From Cyclobacteriaceae bacterium (GTDB lineage Bacteria > Bacteroidota > Bacteroidia > Cytophagales > Cyclobacteriaceae), in the NCBI GenBank assembly GCA_021648745.1, contig JAKISE010000005.1, positions 4,258-68,257 on the forward strand: a stretch of 64,000 nucleotides of DNA. Direction: 5' to 3'. A model generated the notes under the pieces. The model searched no databases and had not been told where the DNA came from. It saw only the letters and a list, made by a program, of their open reading frames with translations. Below are positions 1 through 8,576 of the stretch, piece after piece; the first letter of the stretch is position 1, and every line of letters begins with the position of its first letter. The position numbers and the translations under genes were made by a program.

Positions 1-167
1 TCGTTACCTCCGTGCATTTGCAAAATTATAAGTACTCGGTCGTTAGTGCTAGTAGCAGCCAATTTACTCAATTGGCTTTCTTGTGCTAATAAATTAATAG
101 GAAAACCACCTAATGTTAGAGAGCCTCCTGTGAGTAATGTATTTCTTAAAAAATGTCTTCTTTTCAT
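1..167 (-). CDS. DUF1501 family secreted protein (5' part only)
   Basis: Only the first 55 codons lie in the window; the gene runs off the left edge. The start is ATG at 167 and the protein begins MKRRHFLRNTLLTGG. This is a twin-arginine-like leader (RRHFLR) followed by a hydrophobic stretch ending near LLAQ. After it comes a VLIILQMHGGND-type segment, typical of DUF1501 proteins, which are related to alkaline-phosphatase/sulfatase folds. It starts 6 nt after the DUF1800 stop codon, so the two form an operon; DUF1800/DUF1501 pairs are common in Bacteroidota and Planctomycetes. The biochemical role is unknown. The family call rests on the short N-terminus plus the neighbour. Confidence 0.75.
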   Translation of the reverse strand, partial: MKRRHFLRNTLLTGGSLTLGGFPINLLAQESQLSKLAATSTNDRVLIILQMHGGN

Positions 168-173
168 AATGGG

Positions 174-1907
174 CTACATTAACTGGTATTCTGGTGTTTG
201 TAAAAGTGAGTTGAACAGTTTTATCAACTGGCCTTCAACTACATCCATTTCGTAATTGGCATTCCAACGATTAGTCCATTCTCCTTCGGGGTCAGCATCA
301 AGTTGAGGTTCATAAAGGAATGCTTGCAAAAAATAATTAAGTCGTTCTGCTGTTATGCCTGAATTATCATCGGCTGCAGGGTTAAATGTAAGGTTGAACT
401 GAACCGGGAACAGGTATTGAACATAGGCCATTATAAGCAGCCTTGCATCAGCACCTGTGGCATTGTCAACATTGTCCCTTGTAAATTGAACAGCATCAAA
501 ACTTGGCATCTCTGGGTTTTGATTGCTCATCATTACAAAAATGTTTCTTATTAAATCATAGCGGTTAGCTAAATAATTAGAGGAAATCCAATTTCGGTTA
601 TAGGCAGGAAACTGATGATAAGCGGTGTAACCAGCCACTTCGAAGGGCTCGTAATAATCCTGCCCCATTTTTTGCATACGTTGGCTAATACCACCCATTT
701 GTGAGTAGAATAGTTCATAATCAGTAACGTGATTAGCAAAGTTGATATTGAATGCACGATAGATGCCTGCTACTAAATCTAAAGGTGATTTTATAATAGC
801 ACCATATTTATCGTCATTTACATCCATTGCAACCGCATCATAAAAATGCTCACTTGCAAAAAGCTCTTCTAATACTGGCTGAATTTTGAAACCATTGGCA
901 ACTAGTGTTGCAGCCATTTCGGTTATAACGGTATCTTGAATATTTTGGGTGACCTCATGATATACATAGAAACGATATATAGTTCGGCATATAAAAATGG
1001 CCGATTCTTGCTGCGAAGTAATCATTTCAATCAGTTGGCTGATTTCATCAATTACACTTTCATTAGTAGGTTGCCCGTTTTGTAAAAGTGTAGGGTCGGG
1101 TGTTATTACGGTATCGTTATAACGATTGCTAAATTGTTTAGGGTCGTTATCATGAGAGCCTGTTGCCACTCGACCTCGTGGTAAATTGGTATCAATGTCA
1201 ATGGTTTGATAGGTTTCATCTAATTTAATGCCAGATAAAACCCGAGCAGCAGCTTGCACATCTTGTTCTGTATAATTCAAATAATCACCTTGAGGTAAAT
1301 CAGCTGGGAATGAGCCTTCTAATCCACGTCCGATGGCGTAAAGCTCCATTAGCTCACGGCCATAATTCTCGTTGGGGCTTCCTTTTACATTTTGGCTTCC
1401 ATCTAAAAAACGGAGCATCGCATTATCTACACTAATCTTTTTTAAAAGAGACTTAAAGCTAAATTCTTCGGTTTTGTTTTTATCAAATGCGAATTGCCTA
1501 AATAATTCATTTTGGAAATAGAGTGTTCTACTATTACCTACCTTATTTTGTTTAGTCGTAAAATGAGTATGAAAAAAATAGACAATTTTTTCACGTGTAG
1601 AAAAACTTACGGGTTGGCTAGTATCACAAGAAAGCCCTATCAACCACATTAATAGGTTGTCGTTCAAGCCTCTAAGACTTACCTCTTCACCAAGCTGGCC
1701 GGTAAGTAACCAATCTTGTCCTGTTTCAGGGTTTATGGGTAATTCAGGATCAGGAATTTGATCATCAAAAAGTAAGGCAAGTGCATTTGCAGTAGTGAGC
1801 GTTTCAAACTGCTGAATTAAGGGTATGGTGGGGCCAAAAGTTGCTCTTCTTAATAAATGAGCTGCCCTTGTTGGGCCTAAAACACCTGTATAAGGAGTAA
1901 GCGGCAT
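174..1907 (-). CDS. DUF1800 domain-containing protein
   Basis: This 577-residue protein matches the DUF1800 family. The N-terminus carries the hallmark AAHLLRRATFGPT (residues about 15-27). The middle contains KIVYFFHTHFTT and ENYGRELMELYAIG, both typical of the family, and the C-terminus is ALPHA-rich with the usual LF.SLLQTPEYQ ending. No clear signal peptide is visible at this start. The downstream DUF1501 gene begins 6 nt after the stop, so the two are co-transcribed. No enzymatic activity is established for the family. An extracytoplasmic job with the Tat-leader-bearing DUF1501 partner is inference. Confidence 0.9.
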   Translation of the reverse strand: MPLTPYTGVLGPTRAAHLLRRATFGPTIPLIQQFETLTTANALALLFDDQIPDPELPINPETGQDWLLTGQLGEEVSLRGLNDNLLMWLIGLSCDTSQPVSFSTREKIVYFFHTHFTTKQNKVGNSRTLYFQNELFRQFAFDKNKTEEFSFKSLLKKISVDNAMLRFLDGSQNVKGSPNENYGRELMELYAIGRGLEGSFPADLPQGDYLNYTEQDVQAAARVLSGIKLDETYQTIDIDTNLPRGRVATGSHDNDPKQFSNRYNDTVITPDPTLLQNGQPTNESVIDEISQLIEMITSQQESAIFICRTIYRFYVYHEVTQNIQDTVITEMAATLVANGFKIQPVLEELFASEHFYDAVAMDVNDDKYGAIIKSPLDLVAGIYRAFNINFANHVTDYELFYSQMGGISQRMQKMGQDYYEPFEVAGYTAYHQFPAYNRNWISSNYLANRYDLIRNIFVMMSNQNPEMPSFDAVQFTRDNVDNATGADARLLIMAYVQYLFPVQFNLTFNPAADDNSGITAERLNYFLQAFLYEPQLDADPEGEWTNRWNANYEMDVVEGQLIKLFNSLLQTPEYQLM

Positions 1908-2033
1908 AGGTTAGTTAAGTTAGTTTGTAAAGTTTAATCCCTAAGGTAAACTAAAGTAACCTGCCTTTTAGACGAGTTGTAGATTTAGCCGTTGGGCAGC
2001 ATTTTAACCCGATAGATGTTTGTTGTTAGGTGC

Positions 2034-3101
2034 CTATTTTTTAGCCGAGCTTTCTTCCAGTAGTCTCTTGGCATCATCGTCAGTACCTAGCATAACCGCT
2101 ATCCAATGTGTTTTTGGGTTTTGTTCTAAGATAATTTTAATGGCCATTGTTAAGGGTACAGATAAGAACATTCCTACTGTGCCTAGCACAAAACCCCAAA
2201 AAATAAGAGAAACAAAAATTATAAATGTGGATAGTCCCAAACCATTACCCATCAATTTAGGCTCAATAATATTGCCTATTAGCAGATTTACAACTAGATA
2301 TGCTAGCATCGTCCATAATGAGCCTGCAACACCGAGCTGAATAAGAGAAAATGATACAGCAGGTAATGCTGCTATGATTGATCCAAAATTAGGAATGTAG
2401 TTAAGTAAGAACACAATTAGTGCCCAAATGATTGCATAATCTACTCCTATAATAAGTAATGCAACCCAAATGATAAATCCTGTGAGAAGGCTAGTCATTG
2501 TTTTAATAGACAAATAATGACGAATGCTTTCTGCAATTGTTTTTAGATAACCCATAGTTACTTGCGTGCTTTCTGCAATGGCTTTGCCTTTAATAGCAAA
2601 ACTATCTAACTCTAATAATAAGAATAATACTAAAAATAATATGGTTAGAAAATTGCCCATAAATCCTCCTAACTGCTTGAGTACATTGGTGGTAAACTGC
2701 ATTATTTTGGAAGGAGCTAGTATAGAAGACAGGTTAGTTCCACTTAAGTCGATCCCTTTACTTGCTAAATAATTTATGGTAGAGGCAGTCGTTTTATCTA
2801 AATTTTCTTCATACTTGGGAGCATCCTGCGAAAATGAAGAAACCGAATTACCAATTATTTGACCCAAGCCAATGAAGACTAAGATAATAAGAGAAACCAC
2901 CATGGCTATGGCAATTCCTTGAGGAATCTTTTTCTTTTGAAGCCACTGTATAGGCTTAACAGAAATAATGCTGATAAACAACGCCATTAATAATTGAGTT
3001 ACAATAGCTTCTGCATACATTACTCCAGCTAGTACGATAGTTAAAGCTGCAAATTGTACAACTAATGGAAACTTACGTGGTGGGGGAACAGTGTTACTCA
3101 T
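2034..3101 (-). CDS. AI-2E family transporter (PerM/TqsA-like permease)
   Basis: The protein has about 355 residues and eight or so hydrophobic helices. Two N-terminal helices (LVVQFAALTIVLAGVMYAEA, then VSLIILVFIGLG) are followed by a soluble region. The conserved C-terminal membrane block includes ALIVFLLNYIPNFGSIIAALP, the signature of the AI-2E/UPF0118 exporter family. I start it at ATG 3101 (MSNTVPPPRK). A longer reading frame to 3176 would run into yebC and adds a non-conserved extension. It lies 40 nt downstream of yebC on the same strand. Family members export AI-2 or act as Na+/H+ antiporters; the substrate here is unknown. The C-terminus is charged (DDDAKRLLEESSAKK). Confidence 0.85.
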   Translation of the reverse strand: MSNTVPPPRKFPLVVQFAALTIVLAGVMYAEAIVTQLLMALFISIISVKPIQWLQKKKIPQGIAIAMVVSLIILVFIGLGQIIGNSVSSFSQDAPKYEENLDKTTASTINYLASKGIDLSGTNLSSILAPSKIMQFTTNVLKQLGGFMGNFLTILFLVLFLLLELDSFAIKGKAIAESTQVTMGYLKTIAESIRHYLSIKTMTSLLTGFIIWVALLIIGVDYAIIWALIVFLLNYIPNFGSIIAALPAVSFSLIQLGVAGSLWTMLAYLVVNLLIGNIIEPKLMGNGLGLSTFIIFVSLIFWGFVLGTVGMFLSVPLTMAIKIILEQNPKTHWIAVMLGTDDDAKRLLEESSAKK

Positions 3102-3141
3102 GGGATAGAAGGCTTTGGCAAAAGGTACGTGAAAAATTACA

Positions 3142-3849
3142 TTATCCCATAGTATGGTATACATTATGTACATCATCGTCTTCCTCTAAACGTTCTAAAA
3201 GTTTCTCAACTTCTTGCTCTTGTTCTTCAGTTAGTTTGGTGGTGTTTGTTGGTATGCGCTCGTAACCAGAAGAAAGAATTTCAATGTTCATAGCTTCCAA
3301 TGCTTTTTGAATTGACCCAAAACTTTCGAATGCTCCATAAATATTTATTTCTCCTTCGTCTTCAAAAATTTCATCAATACCGGCATCAATTAATTCTAGT
3401 TCTAGTTCTTCTAAGTCATGCTCTTGGTTGGCAATTTTAAAATTACATGTGTGTTCAAAAAGAAATTCTACTGAGCCAGAGGTGCCTAAGTTGCCGTTAA
3501 ATTTGGTAAAGGCTGCTCGTACATTTGCTACCGTTCTATTATTATTATCAGTAGTGGTTTCTACAAAGATAGCAATGCCGTGAGGGGCATACCCTTCAAA
3601 ATTCACCTCTTTATAATCACTGGTGTCTTTGTCAGTTGCTTTTTTTATGGCACGGTCAATTATGTCTTTCGGCATATTGGCCGTTTTGGCATTTTGAATT
3701 ACAGCACGTAAACGTGAATTAGTTTCAGGATCAACACCACCCTCTTTAATAGCAATGACAATATCTTTTCCAATTCTCGAAAATGTTTTAGCCATTTTCG
3801 ACCAACGTTTCATTTTACGTGCTTTCCTAAATTCAAATGCTCTTCCCAT
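3142..3849 (-). CDS. yebC: YebC/PmpR family regulatory protein
   Basis: The protein has 235 residues, close to the usual YebC length of about 240. It starts MGRAFEFRKARKMKRWSKMAKTF, a Bacteroidetes variant of the YebC start (MAGHSKWANIKHRK in other phyla). It continues with family blocks GGVDPETNSRLRAVIQNAK, NMPKDIIDRAIKKA and YEGYAPHGIAIFVE-like residues. YebC/TACO1 proteins have been described as DNA-binding regulators, and more recently as ribosome-associated factors that help translation through polyproline. Which role applies here cannot be read from sequence. The acidic C-terminus ends RLEEDDDVHNVYHTMG. It is probably co-transcribed with the permease downstream. Confidence 0.95.
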   Translation of the reverse strand: MGRAFEFRKARKMKRWSKMAKTFSRIGKDIVIAIKEGGVDPETNSRLRAVIQNAKTANMPKDIIDRAIKKATDKDTSDYKEVNFEGYAPHGIAIFVETTTDNNNRTVANVRAAFTKFNGNLGTSGSVEFLFEHTCNFKIANQEHDLEELELELIDAGIDEIFEDEGEINIYGAFESFGSIQKALEAMNIEILSSGYERIPTNTTKLTEEQEQEVEKLLERLEEDDDVHNVYHTMG

Positions 3850-3971
3850 AGCGAATTATTATTATGAGGCGAAATTAATTAATTTATAAATTTTCTTAAT
3901 AATTATAAGGATAGAATTAAAATAAATTATTTTTGATACTTATTTATTGGTCACAGTTTGTAGTTAAAACT

Positions 3972-3987
3972 ATGCACTTTAGTGCAT
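3972..3987. repeat. Left-end hairpin of the IS200-like element
   Basis: Perfect 7-bp stem ATGCACT/AGTGCAT with a TT loop, immediately after the shared 12-mer GTTAAAACTATG. It lies 36 nt upstream of the transposase ATG. Confidence 0.6.
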
Positions 3988-4023
3988 TTCGCTTTAGCTT
4001 CTAAAAATTTCTATCTTAGCTAA

Positions 4024-4458
4024 ATGAAAGAGCAAAGGTCGAATGGGCATAGTGTGTCAATGTTAACGGTGCATTTGGTGTGGTCTACAAAGTATCGCTA
4101 TTCAGTACTTCAAGGAGATATTAAAATACGATGTAGGAGTCTATTGATACAGATCTGTGATTCGGAAGATGTTAGAATTTTGAAAGGAGTAGTCTCTAAA
4201 GATCATGTCCATATGCATATAAATTATCGTCCATCGCAATCAATTAGCGACCTGGTTAAACGGTTAAAAGGGCGTAGTTCCCGTAAACTTCAGGAAGAGT
4301 TTCCAGAACTAAAGAAGCAGTATTGGGGACGTCATTTTTGGGCAATCGGGTTTGGGTGTTGGAGTACGGGCAATATTACAGACAAGATGGTAAATGACTA
4401 CTTAGAACATCACAGAAAGCCCGATGATCATAGTGAGTCCAATTTTATATTGGAGTAG
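4024..4458 (+). CDS. tnpA: IS200/IS605 family transposase TnpA
   Basis: This 144-residue HUH/Y1 transposase is complete and looks intact. The N-terminal block HLVWSTKYRYSVLQG is the classic TnpA start. The metal-binding HUH pair is H61-V-H63 in SKDHVHMHI. The central LVKRLKGRSSRKLQEEFPEL and YWGRHFWAIGF blocks are canonical. The catalytic tyrosine is Y126 in VNDYLEHH. These enzymes move single-stranded DNA by cutting at subterminal hairpins. No TnpB/IscB partner is present, so it belongs to the IS200-like single-gene type. REP-associated transposases (RAYTs) are related and cannot be fully excluded, given the palindromes around it. Confidence 0.92.
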   Translation: MKEQRSNGHSVSMLTVHLVWSTKYRYSVLQGDIKIRCRSLLIQICDSEDVRILKGVVSKDHVHMHINYRPSQSISDLVKRLKGRSSRKLQEEFPELKKQYWGRHFWAIGFGCWSTGNITDKMVNDYLEHHRKPDDHSESNFILE

Positions 4459-4466
4459 CCAGCGTG

Positions 4467-4512
4467 GCGACTTTCAGTCGCAGGTTAAAACTATGGTACT
4501 TTCAGTCCATAG
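4467..4512. repeat. Two right-end hairpins of the IS200-like element
   Basis: The two hairpins are GCGACT-TTC-AGTCGC (4467-4481) and CTATGG-T-ACT-TTC-AGT-CCATAG (4491-4512). Both share the apical core ACT-TTC-AGT although their outer stems differ, which suggests a common recognition tip. Confidence 0.6.
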
Positions 4513-4565
4513 TCTTTATTTAAGTTTCTCAACACTACTTAATACCCACTTAATACCCACTTGTT

Positions 4566-5990
4566 ATGAAAAATATATTTTTAATCGCAATCACCTCTTT
4601 TTGTCTTTTTGTAGGTTCTGCTCAAGCACAAAGCACAGACCTCGATAAACAGATTGGTGCTGAGAACTCTAAAACAGTGGAAACTGAAATGGGTATCTAC
4701 GATCATGAGGAAATGACTGCCTATTTTAATAAAGTGGGGCAAAAGCTAGTGTCTCATTTAGAAAAGCCTTTGTTTGATTATAAGTTTAAGATTGTGCCAG
4801 ATATGTCGCCCAATGCATTTGCGCTGCCAGGGGGATATATTTATATAACTACAGGTATCTTGCCCTTGTTAGAATCCGAAGATGAACTAGCTGGTATTAT
4901 CGGTCACGAAATAATTCATTCTAATAATAGGCACTCCATTAAGCAAATGAAAAAGAGTATTCTGCCCCATATATTAGAAATACCAGGCAACTTGTTAGGA
5001 GTAATAAGTAAGCCAGTTGGTGATTTAGTTAATGCGCCAATTAAAGTGTCTAGTTCCTTAATTTCATCTTCTTATAGCAGAGGGTTTGAAACTGAAGCTG
5101 ATAATTATGGCGTTAGGCTTGCAGCCAAAGCAGGATACGATCCTACTAAATTACCCGATGTGCTTAAACGTATGAATGATGCAATTGAAGTGTTAACAGG
5201 AAATAAGGAAGAAAAAAGCTATTTCTCAGATCATCCATACACACCAAAACGAATAGAAAATCTTAATAAGCAATTTAAGGAGATAGCGATTCAGCCTACT
5301 AAAAATGTATCCTCTAGTTTTTTATATGAGTTTGATGGTGTGCTTTTTGGAGAGAGCCCAAGTAAAGGCATTGTTCGTGACAATGAATTTCTACACCCAG
5401 ATTTGAATTTTTATGTAAAATTTCCTGAAAAATGGGTAATTGATAACCAATCAGATTTGTTAAATGCATACCAACCAGATGGAAAGGCGGCAGCCTCCTT
5501 AACAATCGAAAGTAAAGGGCTTACACCAAAAGAAGCTGGACATAAGTTTTTAGAAAAAATTGATAGCAAATTTAAAACCAATATTACCTATGCTAAAGAA
5601 TATGAAGTAAATGGCAAAAAAGGTTTTTTAATAAGTTTTGTGGAGGAATCTAAACATGAAAAAATGTATGCCTATATTCTTTGGTTGCCACAGGGAAACG
5701 AAGTATTTAAATTATTAGGTGTTGCTCCAATAGAGTACCAAAGTGATTTAGAAGCATCTGCGGCTAGTTTAAGGTTTATGACTAAGGAAGAAAAAGCCTC
5801 TATTAAGGAAACTTTTGTAAAAGTGGTAAAGGCTAATAAAGGAGAAACAACTGAGCAGTTAAGTAAAAGAACTGGCAATAAATTACTGATAAAATTAACA
5901 GCTGTAGCTAATGACCATACACTTTCTGATAAGCTCTCAGAAGGTGAGTTGATAAAAATTGTGCTAGAGAGGCCTTATAAAACAAAATAA
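4566..5990 (+). CDS. Secreted M48 family metalloprotease
   Basis: The 474-residue protein starts with a signal peptide (MKNIFLIAITSFCLFVGSAQAQ). The M48 domain carries the zinc site HEIIH at H114-H118, preceded by the usual NAFALPGGYIYITTGIL. The downstream glutamate block is SRGFETEADNYG (about 171-182), which supplies the third zinc ligand. The C-terminal 200 residues form a separate module found on Bacteroidetes M48 proteins (FYVKFPEKWVIDNQ onward, ending in a small basic domain). It probably acts in periplasmic protein quality control, like BepA/YfgC. The start is ATG 4566, directly preceded by a short 11-bp tandem repeat. Confidence 0.9.
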   Translation: MKNIFLIAITSFCLFVGSAQAQSTDLDKQIGAENSKTVETEMGIYDHEEMTAYFNKVGQKLVSHLEKPLFDYKFKIVPDMSPNAFALPGGYIYITTGILPLLESEDELAGIIGHEIIHSNNRHSIKQMKKSILPHILEIPGNLLGVISKPVGDLVNAPIKVSSSLISSSYSRGFETEADNYGVRLAAKAGYDPTKLPDVLKRMNDAIEVLTGNKEEKSYFSDHPYTPKRIENLNKQFKEIAIQPTKNVSSSFLYEFDGVLFGESPSKGIVRDNEFLHPDLNFYVKFPEKWVIDNQSDLLNAYQPDGKAAASLTIESKGLTPKEAGHKFLEKIDSKFKTNITYAKEYEVNGKKGFLISFVEESKHEKMYAYILWLPQGNEVFKLLGVAPIEYQSDLEASAASLRFMTKEEKASIKETFVKVVKANKGETTEQLSKRTGNKLLIKLTAVANDHTLSDKLSEGELIKIVLERPYKTK

Positions 5991-6015
5991 AGAGCATTAT
6001 TAAGTTTAATAAATT

Positions 6016-6849
6016 ATGAAAACAGTTTCTTTAGTATTAGGAAGTGGTGGAGCGAGAGGATTAGCTCATATTGGCGTAATAAAATGGTTAGAAGAGCATC
6101 ATTATGAAATTAAATCAATTTCTGGTTGTTCCATAGGCTCGCTAATTGGAGGTGTTTATGCGGCAGGGAAATTAGATGTGCTAGAAGGCTGGATGCGATC
6201 GCTCTCCAAAGTAGATGTGGTTACTTTGCTCGATATTTCTTGGGGAGAAAGTGGGTTCTTTAAAGGAGATAAAATAATTAATAAGTTAGTTGATCTTATT
6301 GGATATACTAGAATTGAAGATCTGGAAATTCCATTTACAGCAGTTTCGGCAGATGTTTTAGGAGAAAAAGAGGTTTGGATTAATTCGGGTTCCTTGTTTA
6401 AAGCCATAAGAGCATCTATTTCTTTGCCCTTATTTTTTACACCAGTAGAATATAACGGGGTAAAGCTAATTGATGGAGGTGTATTAAACCCTGTGCCCAT
6501 TGCACCAACATTTAACGATTCAACAGATTTAACTATTGCAGTAAATTTAGGAGGGCCTATGATCAAAGTAAAAAATAATAGGGTCAAGAATCCTATTGAA
6601 GAATCAGAACAATCGATACAAGCAAGTATTAGAATCCTTATTAAAAATTTACAAGAAACGGGAAACAAAGTGCCATCAAATAGTTGGGGTATTTATGAGG
6701 TTCTAGATAAGGCATTTGATGCCATGCAAAGCACCATTGGGCGCCAAAAAATTGCTGCATACCCACCTGATATTGAGGTGTTGATTGCTAGAAATGCCTG
6801 TGGAACACTTGAGTTTGAGCGTACTGCAGAAGATAGATTTAGGTTATAG
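6016..6849 (+). CDS. Patatin-like phospholipase (RssA-type)
   Basis: The 277-residue protein has a complete patatin core. The oxyanion glycine loop GSGGARGLAHIG is at residues 9-20. The nucleophile elbow GCSIG has Ser39. The catalytic Asp153 sits in DGGVLNPVP. No signal peptide is present, so it is cytoplasmic or peripherally membrane-bound. The family hydrolyses acyl ester bonds of phospholipids or lysophospholipids. It lies 25 nt after the M48 peptidase gene on the same strand, so the two are probably co-transcribed, though their roles need not be linked. The substrate is unknown. Confidence 0.92.
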   Translation: MKTVSLVLGSGGARGLAHIGVIKWLEEHHYEIKSISGCSIGSLIGGVYAAGKLDVLEGWMRSLSKVDVVTLLDISWGESGFFKGDKIINKLVDLIGYTRIEDLEIPFTAVSADVLGEKEVWINSGSLFKAIRASISLPLFFTPVEYNGVKLIDGGVLNPVPIAPTFNDSTDLTIAVNLGGPMIKVKNNRVKNPIEESEQSIQASIRILIKNLQETGNKVPSNSWGIYEVLDKAFDAMQSTIGRQKIAAYPPDIEVLIARNACGTLEFERTAEDRFRL

Positions 6850-7010
6850 GAAAGCAGAAGAGTATGCGAAGCATAATTAAACCATTTGAGTTTTTTGCCA
6901 AATAATTTCAATACCCATACCTTTTACTTATCGAGTTAGTTTAATTTTGAAGGCTATAATTATTCTATGATATTTTTACAAATCAACTTTCTGTAATTAG
7001 CCTATTTCCT

Positions 7011-8189
7011 ATGAAACAGCGCTATGGCGTGGTATTAATCCTGTTATTCCTTTGTTCTCATGAAGGGGTTGCACAGAAAAATATATCAAAAAAGGAAGAC
7101 AAGATTGAAAATAAAAAGGCCAGATTGGAGAAGAAGGCTGAAAAATTGGCACTCGGTAAATTTATGATTACCCCTTTTGCAGCTCCAGGCTATACTCCAG
7201 AGCTTGGGGGATTACTCGCGGTTGGTGGCCTAGCAAGTTTTAAAACCAAATCTACAGATACGCTCATTCAACGCTCTTCGGTCCCATTTTCCTTTGCTTA
7301 TACATCAACAGGAGCAATCGTAGCAAATGCAATTTTATCTTCCTTTTGGTTCAAAGATAAGGTGCGAGTATTTGGTGATTTTTGGCTTAAGGATATGCCC
7401 GATCATTATTGGGGTGTTGGGTATGAAAATGGGTTTACTACTCCTAAATCAGATTCTACTACTGCCTTTAATCGTATGTGGTGGTGGATTAATCCCAGAA
7501 TTCTTTATCAGGTAAAGAAAGATTATTTTGTTGGGCTGAATATCGATTATAATTTTACGCAAGGTAGTAACCCTAGTCCTGTAGTGGCAAGTAACCCGAA
7601 CTACATTCAGTTTAATGATAAACCAATGAACTCTGGTATTGGTTTAATTCTTAGGTACGATTCTCGAGACATTCCGGTTGATGCTAGGGAAGGGTTTTAT
7701 ATTGATGGCAGGGCTACCTTTTATGACAAGTCATTAGGAGGTGATAATAATTATCAAATATATTTAGTGGATTATCGTCATTTTCAGAATATTGTCAGAC
7801 CTGGAAATACCTTGGCTTGGCAGGTTAAAACAAGGATTGGTGTAGGAGAAATCCCGTATGGTGAAATGTCGCAATTGGGTACCCCATTTGATTTTAGAGG
7901 TTATATCTGGGGGCAATATAGAGATGAGAGTATATTCTTTTTTTTAGTTGAATACCGACATAAATTTTTAAAATCTGATAAACAATTGAGCAAACATGGA
8001 GCGGTATTTTGGGCTGGGTCGGGCACTATTTTTAATTGGCAAGCAATTGAAGATAATAGCAATCGTTGGCTTCCTAATGTTGGCATTGGTTATCGCTTTG
8101 AAGTGCAACCACGGATGAACCTACGGCTTGATCTTGGGTTCGGTAGAGAAAGTTCTGGTTTCTATTTTAATTTTAATCAAGCGTTTTAA
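7011..8189 (+). CDS. BamA/TamA family outer membrane protein (D15 barrel)
   Basis: The 392-residue protein has a signal peptide (MKQRYGVVLILLFLCSHEGVAQ) and then a short Lys/Glu-rich segment (KKEDKIENKKARLEKKAEKLA) in place of long POTRA repeats. The rest is a barrel. It includes the D15-type strand GLILRYDSRDIPVDAREGFYIDGRATFYD and ends with a C-terminal phenylalanine (FYFNFNQAF), the usual outer-membrane insertion signal. Length and the lack of POTRAs fit a short Omp85-like protein, not BamA itself. The ligand or partner is unknown. Confidence 0.85.
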   Translation: MKQRYGVVLILLFLCSHEGVAQKNISKKEDKIENKKARLEKKAEKLALGKFMITPFAAPGYTPELGGLLAVGGLASFKTKSTDTLIQRSSVPFSFAYTSTGAIVANAILSSFWFKDKVRVFGDFWLKDMPDHYWGVGYENGFTTPKSDSTTAFNRMWWWINPRILYQVKKDYFVGLNIDYNFTQGSNPSPVVASNPNYIQFNDKPMNSGIGLILRYDSRDIPVDAREGFYIDGRATFYDKSLGGDNNYQIYLVDYRHFQNIVRPGNTLAWQVKTRIGVGEIPYGEMSQLGTPFDFRGYIWGQYRDESIFFFLVEYRHKFLKSDKQLSKHGAVFWAGSGTIFNWQAIEDNSNRWLPNVGIGYRFEVQPRMNLRLDLGFGRESSGFYFNFNQAF

Positions 8190-8193
8190 TGCC

Positions 8194-8329
8194 TTAACCT
8201 GAATTATTCATGCGTTTAGATTGATGTGGATTCAAGGCGTCAAGAATTGAAGCTGTGGTGTTCTACAGCGATGTTTTTTGCAACGAAGAATACGCATTAA
8301 TATAAATGCTTATGAATAGTTCAGGTTAA
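8194..8329. repeat. MITE-like element, 18-bp terminal inverted repeats
   Basis: The left end TTAACCTGAATTATTCAT (8194-8211) and the reverse complement of the right end (8312-8329) match at 17 of 18 positions. Inner TGCGT/ACGCA arms extend the pairing, and a small central hairpin (GCTGT...ACAGC near 8251-8268) lies in the middle. It starts 5 nt after the stop codon of the D15 gene. It carries no transposase, so it is a non-autonomous or purely structural repeat. The ends resemble those at 61678-61850. Confidence 0.65.
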
Positions 8330-8373
8330 ATCTGCAAGGAACTTTGGTTAGTAGTTTACAGATTAAAATATCC

Positions 8374-8431
8374 AGCTCCGTAGGAGCGGCCTAAATCAGC
8401 AACAATATGGAAAGGTCGCTCCTACGGAGCT
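8374..8431. repeat. REP-like palindrome
   Basis: The arms AGCTCCGTAGGAGCGGCCT (8374-8392) and AGGTCGCTCCTACGGAGCT (8413-8431) pair with one mismatch over 19 bp, around a 20-nt loop. About 25 nt further on, TCTACAGACAGGTCGC (8455-8470) repeats part of the arm (AGGTCGC). This GC-rich palindrome in AT-rich DNA is typical of REP/BIME elements, which are mobilised by single-strand transposases. Confidence 0.65.
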
Positions 8432-8559
8432 AGATGGTGCATATTTTATTCAATTCTACAGACAGGTCGCCTCTCTGAGACTTTGTTGAACTAAAATTGG
8501 GTGAACAGTTACGAACTTTGTGATGAAAGTCATAAGTTGTTGTTAGTAAGGTGCTCGCA

Positions 8560-8576
8560 TCCCGATTTTATCGGGA
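8560..8576. repeat. Small hairpin
   Basis: TCCCGAT-TTT-ATCGGGA has a perfect 7-bp stem and 3-nt loop in non-coding DNA. No T-run follows, so it is not a convincing terminator. Confidence 0.4.

Larger units (their letters stand above)
3963..4512 (+). mobile_element. IS200/IS605-like element with hairpin ends
   Basis: A single transposase gene is flanked by related ends. Both ends carry the 12-mer GTTAAAACTATG (3963-3974 and 4484-4495) running straight into a hairpin. The left hairpin is ATGCACT-TT-AGTGCAT (3972-3987). The right one is CTATGG(T)ACT-TTC-AGTCCATAG (4491-4512), a 9-bp stem with one bulged base. A further hairpin GCGACT-TTC-AGTCGC lies at 4467-4481. Subterminal imperfect hairpins are what TnpA recognises in IS200/IS605 elements. 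There are no terminal inverted repeats and no evident target duplication, as expected for this family. The exact cleavage points cannot be set from one copy. Confidence 0.7.

Noticed and set aside
46..255. 69-residue plus-strand reading frame at the left edge
   Set aside because: It is antisense to the DUF1501 and DUF1800 genes, has no family resemblance and is best explained as a shadow frame.
3102..3176. Longer N-terminus of the AI-2E-type permease
   Set aside because: It overlaps yebC by 35 bp and adds residues unlike the family; ATG 3101 chosen.
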